A stretch of DNA of 64,000 bases, taken from NCBI RefSeq assembly GCF_029407905.1, contig NC_073627.1, forward strand, positions 154,013,697-154,077,696. Reading direction: 5' to 3'. The notes under the pieces are model-generated. The model had not been told where the DNA came from, made no database searches, and was given only the letters and a program-made list of their open reading frames with translations. Within the stretch, counting starts at the first letter, position 1. The number at the start of each line of letters is the position of its first letter. Positions 58,388 through 64,000 of this stretch are shown here, one piece after another. This DNA is from Bubalus kerabau (lineage: Eukaryota > Chordata > Mammalia > Artiodactyla > Bovidae). Both the position numbers and the translations under genes were made by a program.

Positions 58388-58712
58388 AGTGTGTGTATGT
58401 GTATTGTATGTGTGTTCTCTGTTATTTTGTGTGCGTTGTGTATATTTTGTGTTGTGTTGTGTGTTGTGTATGCTTTGTATGGTGTGTTTCTCTGTTTTGT
58501 GGGTTATGTGTGTTGTGTGTGTGTTGCATGTGTTGTGTGGATTGTGTACGGTGGGGTGTATGTGTTGTGTTATGTATGTGTGATGGGGTGTATGTGTGTT
58601 GTGTGCTGTATGGGTTGTGTATATTGTCTGTTATATATGTTTTATGTGTTGTTTCTGTTTTGTGTTGTGCATGTGTTGTATGCATTGGGTGTGTATGTGT
58701 GTTGTGTGTACA
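58388..58712. repeat. TG-rich degenerate microsatellite
   Basis: About 325 bp of TGTGTTG, TGTATG and similar units without C-rich interruptions on the + strand. It gives long cysteine/valine-rich frames on the + strand (up to 182 codons) and threonine/histidine-rich ones on the minus strand (165 codons). Both are by-products of the repeat. Confidence 0.93.
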
Positions 58713-59790
58713 AGCAAAGGAGTCAGCTGTGCACTGTGCCCAGATGCCCTGACTGGCTATCTCTAAGTTAATGTGTGGTTTCCCCTTTCTTACTTTGAGT
58801 GTAGGTGGTATTTTATTTTCTGCTGTTGCTCTTCTGTGGAAATTGACTTTGTGAGGTTCAGGGGAAGAAGGTTTTGTCAGCATACATCTTTCTACTTTGG
58901 AAGAGAGCTGATCCATCATTCGGGGGTAGAGGAGGGTTTTGATCCAGGAGAAGCCTTTGTGGAGTGACGTCAGGAGTCGGGTGACAGGCTTGTCCCCAAG
59001 GTTTCATTTCTCTCTTTCTGCATTTCCCAATAACTCCATCGTCATGGTGGGCCTCTGTTCACTTGGTTCTTACAGCTTCCTCCACTCATGTGAGAGAAGG
59101 CATACTTCTCACACATTAAAAGGAAGACTTAAAAATTATTTTCTTATTCCTCTACTTTTAGAAATGAAATTCACCTCAGAGAGTTACAACTCTGTTCCTC
59201 AGTTGACAGGCTAAGAAGAGCCACTCTCTTTACAATCAAATAAACACCTTGGTCACATGGATTTTGGAACCAGATGGATGGAAGTTAAACCTGCCTCTTC
59301 TACCAGTGGATGGCTTGGTCAGTTTCATGTCTCTCTGATTCTCCAGTTCCTTTTCTTTTTCCTTCCTCCTCCACCCCTTCCTTCCTTCTTTCTGTCCTTG
59401 TAAAAAGGGGGTGATAATAACATGACCTTACACTGCAGGGGCAACACACTGTAATATACAGGAGCTGGCTCCCACCCAGATGGATCCAGGGGATCCGCAC
59501 CTGAGAGAGGAACGGAGGTGGTGAGGGAGGGGATGGGCCTGGAGGGAGGAGCTGGAGGGAGAGCTGAATTAGGGGGCCTTGGAGGGGACGGCTGGTGGAA
59601 GGAAGCAGTGTGGGACAGAGGGAGGCCTGAACAGAGCTGATGCCAACAGTGACCTCAGCTGACCCCCAGTTGGAGGGTCCTTCAAAGCGTCCCTGATTTT
59701 GGGCAGAGGCTCAAGTCTTTCCACTCTATGCTGAAAAGTCATTAGATGTCAGCTGCCTGGAGGGATGTGGTTTTGGGACAGGGACCTCCC
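58713..59790. other. Intergenic DNA with a MIR
   Basis: A minus MIR is likely at 59265-59440 ('TTTTGGAACCAGATGGATGG', 'AGGGGGTGATAATAACATGA'). The G/A-rich part at 59500-59620 has many GGAGGGAGG units. No gene seen. Confidence 0.55.
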
Positions 59791-61085
59791 TGTTGTTCAG
59801 TCACTCAGTCTTCTCTGACTCTTTGTGACCCCATGGACTGCAGCACGCCAGGTTTCCCTGTCCTTCACCATCTCCTGGAGCTTGCTCAAACTCATGTCCA
59901 TTGATTAGGTGATGCCATCCAACCATCTCATCCTCTGTTGGGCCCTACTCTTCTTGCCTTCAATATTTCCCAGCATCAGGATTTTTTCCAGTGAGTCAAT
60001 TCTTTGCATCAAGTGGCCAAAGTTTTGGAACATTAGCCTCAGCATCAGTCCTGCCAATGAGTATTCAGGACTGATTTCCTTTAGGATTGACTGGTTTGAT
60101 CTCCTTGCAGACCAAGGGACTCTCAAGAGTCTTCTCCAGCACCACAGTTCAAAAGCATCAGTTCTTTGGCACTCAACCTTCTTTATATGGTTCAACTCTC
60201 ACATCCATCCATGACTATTGGAAAAACCATAACTTTGACTATATGGACCTTTATTGGCAAAATAATGTCTCTGCTTTTTAATAAGCTGTCTAGGTTTGGT
60301 CATAGCTTTTCTTCCAAGAAGCAAATGTGTATTAACTTAATGGCTGCAGTCACCATCTGCAGTGATTTTGGAGCCCAAGAAAATAAAGTCTGTCACTGTT
60401 TCCATTGTTTCCCCATCTATTTGCCACTAAGTGATGGCACCAGATGCCGTGATCTTCATTTTCTGAATGCTGAGTTTTAAAGCCAGCTTGTAAACTTTCC
60501 TCTTTCACCTTCATAAAGAGGCTCTTCAGTTTCTCTTCACTTCCTGCCATTAGGCTGGTGTCATTTGCATATCTGAGGTTATTGATATTGTTCCTGGCAA
60601 TCTTGATTCCAGCTTATGATTCATCCAGCCTGCATTTTACATAATGTACTCTTCATAGAAGCTAAATAAGCATGGTGACAACATACAGCCTTAATGTTCT
60701 TCTTTCCCAATTTTTAACCAGTCCATTGTTCCATGTTTGGTTCTAACTGCTGATTCTTGACCTGCATACAGGTTTCTCAGGAGGCATGTAAGGTGATCTG
60801 GTATTCCCGTCTCTTTAAGAATTTTACACATTTTGTTGTGATCCACACAGTCAATGGCTTTAGTGCAGTCAATGAAGAAGAAGTAGATATTTTTTCTGGA
60901 ATTCTCTTGCTCTTTCTATGATCCAACGGATGTTGGCAATCTGATCTCTGGTTCCTCTGCCTTTTCTAAATCCAGCTTGACATCTGGAAGTTCTTGGTTT
61001 ACGTACTACTGAAGCCTTGCTTGGAGAATTTTGAGCATTACTTTGCTAGCATGTGAGGTGAGTGAAATTGTGCAAACGTCCCTAC
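59791..61085 (-). mobile_element. BovB LINE 3' part, minus
   Basis: Starts with antisense 3' end, GTTGTTCAGTCACTCAGTC. Antisense coding pieces: 59905-60195 (K-V-E-C-Q-R-T-D-A-F-E-L-W-C-W), 60350-60550, and nucleotide text up to the R-K-G-R-G-T-R-D-Q region near 60960. 1.3 kb, 5' truncated, stops present. It is inverted relative to the BovB at 55732, 2.3 kb away. Confidence 0.93.
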
Positions 61086-61604
61086 ACAGGGGAATAGACC
61101 TTGCTGTCTTGAAGGGGATCTGGGTGGTATATCACAGCTTGGAAAAGAAGCAGGAAGCTGCATCACTGCATCTCAGATGCCCTAGCCTCTCCTGATTGTG
61201 GCACCAAAGAAAGCCATGCACGCCCTGAGGATGCGCCCTCCAGTCTGCTGCACTTACGGACCTACACCTGACTCTCACAAGGCATGAGAGTTCCAAGGGG
61301 CAACCTCTGAGGACACAAAGCATAACAGAAAATGGGTCTGAGATCCAGGTAATCAGTAAAGAGCCGCACATCCAGTGTGGAGTGTCAACTTCTTCCCCTA
61401 GGTCCTTATGGGCCCCTCACCTTGGATGGGTAACGACAGGTCACCTCAGACCACTGCAGACATTTCATGAAAAGATCATTCAGTGAATAAAGTCCCAGCA
61501 TCTGGCTTGACCAAGCACCTCCACCTTGCAAGCCTCCTCAAGGGACATGTGTGTCTGTGTCCCGGGCACTATAGGTTAGCAGAGCCTCAGTAATACAGAG
61601 GAGA
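61086..61604. other. Intergenic DNA without recognised feature
   Basis: No repeat family or gene recognised. Confidence 0.5.
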
Positions 61605-61890
61605 TTTAGTGTGGTTCAGTTATTGCCAAGTAACAAACCTCCATATTTGGTGCTCAGCACCATACTATATTTTATTGCTCAGAATTCTGTGGATCAGTGT
61701 TCGGACAGGGCTCTGCAGGGCCAGCTCTTCTCCACTTGGCATCAGCTGGGTGGTCTCCTGTGGGTGTGTTCAACTGAGAGCTCTACCAACTGGAATGTCC
61801 CAAATGGTGTCCCATCTCCAGAGCCTCTCCTGGGGACTTCTGGTCACTCATTTCTCCAGCCAGGACCTCCTGGCAGCACAGTGACCTGAC
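61605..61890. repeat. Old mammal-wide repeat fragment
   Basis: 'GTTATTGCCAAGTAACAAAC', 'TATTTTATTGCTCAGAATTC', 'GGATCAGTGTTCGGACAGGG' resemble the same old repeat class as 3320-3500. Confidence 0.5.
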
Positions 61891-62473
61891 ACTATTTGGG
61901 AGGAAGTAGATGCCCAAACCTTCTTAAGGACTGGATGCAAAAATCTCAGCAGGTCATTTCTGCTGCAGTCTGTGGTCAGAGCAATAGACTGGCCAGTCCA
62001 GTTTCAAGGGGAGAGGAAGAGACCCTAAGCCTGTGAGCCAGAGCAGGAATTCAATGAGATTATATTTGGACAAACAGCAGCATGTGCCAATGTTGATCAG
62101 TATTCCCTTCACAGCAGTGTTTTCATTGCTGTGACCCGCTTTGGTCCTCAGCTGGTGTTCATGGTAGTTCCCTTGTGTCCGTTCTGTCCTAGGGAGCTTG
62201 CATATGGGGTGTATGCAGCACATCCTTGGCGCTTCTCTTTCTGGGGATGGGATTTATTCAAGGAGCTCCTTTGTGTTGAAGCTCGAAACTTGACCTCCTA
62301 CTGTGGTCTCCTGGGAAGTTTTTAAACTCCACATGCCTGAGCCCACCTAGGCTACTAGATCAGGATCTCTGGAGGTGGGATACAAGTTATCGTCCTGGTC
62401 AAGCCACAAATAGCAGTCATTGATTTCATGAATGGACATGTGCCTAAAATTTCAATCAATGTGTACTTTTTTT
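61891..62473. other. Intergenic DNA, MER5-like piece at about 62310-62395
   Basis: 'CATGCCTGAGCCCACCTAGG', 'AGATCAGGATCTCTGGAGGT' is MER5-like. The rest is unclassified. Confidence 0.45.
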
Positions 62474-62668
62474 AAACCTAACTGCAGGGGCCGGCCAAGC
62501 GGTGTCAGCCGTGGAGGGCGCCGTGCCTTCACCACCCGGAGCTGGCCCGGCTCCGGTGTCCAGACCGCGCGTTTGCAGGCGCAGCGTCTTCGCCGGGGAA
62601 TACCGCTTCCGCTCTCCTGGTGTGGCCGCGAGTCGGATTGCTCTGCTGTGTTCCATCTCCTCCTAAAG

Positions 62669-62908
62669 ATGCATCCTGACTTATCTCCACACTTGCACAA
62701 GGAAGAATGCAACGTCTTGATTAACTTGCTTAAGGAATATCACAAAAATCACAACATTCTGAAATTTTTTGGTCATTGCAATGATCTTGATCGGGAGATG
62801 AGAAAATGCTTGAAGAATGAGTACATGGAAAAGAGGAACAAGAGCAGGGAGCTTGGCAATGCAATGCGAAAGAGACTTTTTAATCCTCCAGAGGAATCTG
62901 AAAACTAG
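62669..62908 (+). CDS. CMC2: CMC2-like 79-codon frame in the retrocopy, one motif cysteine lost
   Basis: The frame encodes 79 residues beginning M-H-P-D-L-S-P-H-L and ending F-N-P-P-E-E-S-E-N, the same length as human CMC2. Family members fold as a helical hairpin held by two disulfides between twin C-X9-C motifs after import through the MIA40 pathway. Here the second motif (C37, C47) is intact. In the first, C14 remains but position 24 is tyrosine (TAT at 62738-62740), where CMC2 has cysteine. A single G to A transition explains it. The loss removes one disulfide partner, so a product would probably fold or function poorly, or be neutral. There are no stops or frameshifts. An in-frame ATG at 62432 in flanking DNA leaves the 5' UTR open, giving a possible 158-codon reading. 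I regard the 79-codon start as the original one. Confidence 0.85.
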   Translation: MHPDLSPHLHKEECNVLINLLKEYHKNHNILKFFGHCNDLDREMRKCLKNEYMEKRNKSRELGNAMRKRLFNPPEESEN

Positions 62909-63177
62909 ATCTTAATTTTCACTGGATGCCTTGCCTGAGAGAAGACCCAAAGACTCTTGGTTGGTAACTGAAGGAATCCTGTTGCATTTGGTCTCTAAAA
63001 TCTTTTGCATGGAAAGTGACCCATGAGAAATCAAGCCTTGGAGAAGTATGGAAACCCTGGATCTGGAATGTTTGTCGGGCAGAGCTGTTTGTACCCTCCT
63101 TCCTCTACCAACACATCTGAGACTTCTGTTTCTTCCCTTTGCCTATGACCTGTTAACATTTGAGTACCTTAACCTTC

Positions 63178-63183
63178 AATAAA
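63178..63183 (+). terminator. Polyadenylation signal of the CMC2 retrocopy
   Basis: AATAAA, 18 bp before the A tail, as in the parental mRNA end. Confidence 0.9.
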
Positions 63184-63232
63184 ACTATTGATTCTGATCA
63201 TAAAAAAAAAAAAAAAAAAAACCTAACTGCAG

Positions 63233-64000
63233 ACAAGAAAGATACTTGGTACCAGAAATGGGAAAGGGTACAGTATGTGGGGTACCAGCCTGGCACAAAC
63301 ATTCCTGTGCTTTCCACCAGCAAAGTTGTTCACACTTATTTAGCACGTGAGATGAACAGCTTAGCCTTTTCTAGTTAATTAAGTAAACATAGAACTTGAG
63401 ACCGGAATTGCGGACAAAAGTCTTGGGCTCTATTGGCTGGCTCGAGAGTGAGAGACAGAGCAGCTGTCTGGATGTACTTGTGCTTACGTTTGTGGCTGTG
63501 ACATGAGTAGTAGCACTTGAACATTCATAGTATAGCTTATGAATATGCAGAATATATTTGCATTCTCATTTTGGTAGCAGCACTGAAAATAGAAGTAAAA
63601 AAAGTCTGGAAGTTAGAGCAAGAAGCAAAGGCAGCGAGGAGCAGAGCCAAATGATATTCTTAGAACTTTATATTTCAGGTGGAAAGTTGAAGTCACAAAA
63701 CCAGACAGATCTCTCTTTCTTTCCCTAATTAATTATAGGTTGTGAAGTCAGTGTGTGGGCTGGTGTATTCCTTTTTTTTTGAAAAACCGCATATGACAGC
63801 TCTAGGCATCCAGGATTTCATCAGTGTCTCCAGGTGAGCTGTAATTCATGTGAAATGTACACCTGATTGCATAACTGCATGATATTACCCATGTTTCTCC
63901 ATCAAGCACACTTACATCATCTCAGGAGGAGGAGGAGAAATCTCACAGCACTCTTGCACTGTGAGGGAAAAGGTGTCACTCTTTTCCTTTTTTAAAGGAA
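63233..64000. other. Intergenic DNA, no recognised feature
   Basis: AT-rich with a T-run at about 63771-63780. No gene or repeat recognised up to the window edge. Confidence 0.5.

Larger units (their letters stand above)
62488..63218 (+). pseudogene. CMC2: CMC2 processed retrocopy (intact frame)
   Basis: Intronless copy of the mRNA of CMC2 (C-X9-C motif containing 2, cytochrome c oxidase assembly-related, mitochondrial intermembrane space). It has a CpG-rich 5' UTR from 62488, ATG at 62669, stop at 62906-62908, about 270 bp of 3' UTR, AATAAA at 63178-63183 and a tail of about 20 A from 63202. The 14-bp flank AAACCTAACTGCAG occurs identically at 62474-62487 and 63219-63232. These are hallmarks of L1-type retrotransposition of a spliced mRNA. 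The almost pure tail, exact duplications and undecayed CpGs indicate a recent event. Parent CMC2 is on another chromosome in human (16q), and AUH is on 9q, so this copy is unlinked. Whether it is transcribed cannot be told. Confidence 0.96.

Noticed and set aside
58223..58771. 182-codon open frame rich in C and V, with overlapping 153, 94 and (minus) 165-codon frames
   Set aside because: All arise from the TG-rich tract. Stop codons are rare in such repeats, and there is no domain or splice evidence.
467..60000. Recurring 25-30 bp units (GACTCTTTGCGACC type) that might suggest a CRISPR-like array
   Set aside because: They are dispersed SINE and BovB ends in both orientations with irregular spacing of kilobases, in a mammalian genome.
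34446..62400. An additional protein-coding gene between AUH and the CMC2 retrocopy
   Set aside because: No exon with recognisable protein text flanked by splice sites was found. Frames are repeat-derived or without domain.
62488..62670. CpG island of a new gene promoter
   Set aside because: The CpGs are the copied 5' UTR of CMC2. Promoter activity is possible but nothing in the sequence shows it.

Overview
The window is vertebrate nuclear DNA from a ruminant, most likely a bovid. The evidence is the density of ruminant-specific retroelements: BovB (RTE-type) LINEs with tails built on ACTGA units, Bov-tA and Bov-A2 SINEs whose monomer is the BovB 3' end, and CHR-type tRNA SINEs of cetartiodactyls. 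Older mammal-wide repeats (MIR, L2, L1, MER5, MaLR-type LTR, a mariner) lie beneath them. Nothing supports a prokaryotic reading. Most long open frames are repeats or chance.

Positions 1-34445 are the 3' part of AUH on the + strand (mitochondrial methylglutaconyl-CoA hydratase, leucine degradation, also an AU-rich RNA binder). Four coding exons are readable with correct splice sites and matching phase: 23739-23926, 28846-28896, 30092-30139 and 33931-34008 (stop codon at 34006-34008). A short 3' UTR with two AATAAA signals (34378, 34421) follows. Together the exons give the C-terminal 120 or so residues of the crotonase fold. The first 23.7 kb is the intron before this exon set. It holds a decayed mariner transposon carrying a nested SINE, an L2, an L1, many SINEs and an unexplained CpG-dense patch at 6661-7010.

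From about 34446 to 62400 the DNA is intergenic. It contains an antisense L1 interrupted by a solo-LTR-like insert and a SINE (40890-43750), and three larger BovB copies (48498-49348 minus, 55732-57508 plus, 59791-61085 minus). The plus copy sits precisely inside a Bov-tA SINE. There is also a 330-bp TG-rich tract and several low-repeat stretches.

At 62488-63221 there is a well-preserved processed retrocopy of CMC2, a twin CX9C mitochondrial protein involved in cytochrome c oxidase biogenesis. It keeps its 5' UTR, a full 79-codon frame, a polyA signal, a polyA tail and perfect 14-bp target-site duplications. One of its four motif cysteines is replaced by tyrosine.

No new multi-gene system is visible. 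The most notable items are the intact-frame CMC2 retrocopy with its upstream in-frame extension, the inverted BovB pair inside one AUH intron, the nested mobile elements with readable duplications, and the CpG-dense segment with splice-like borders.
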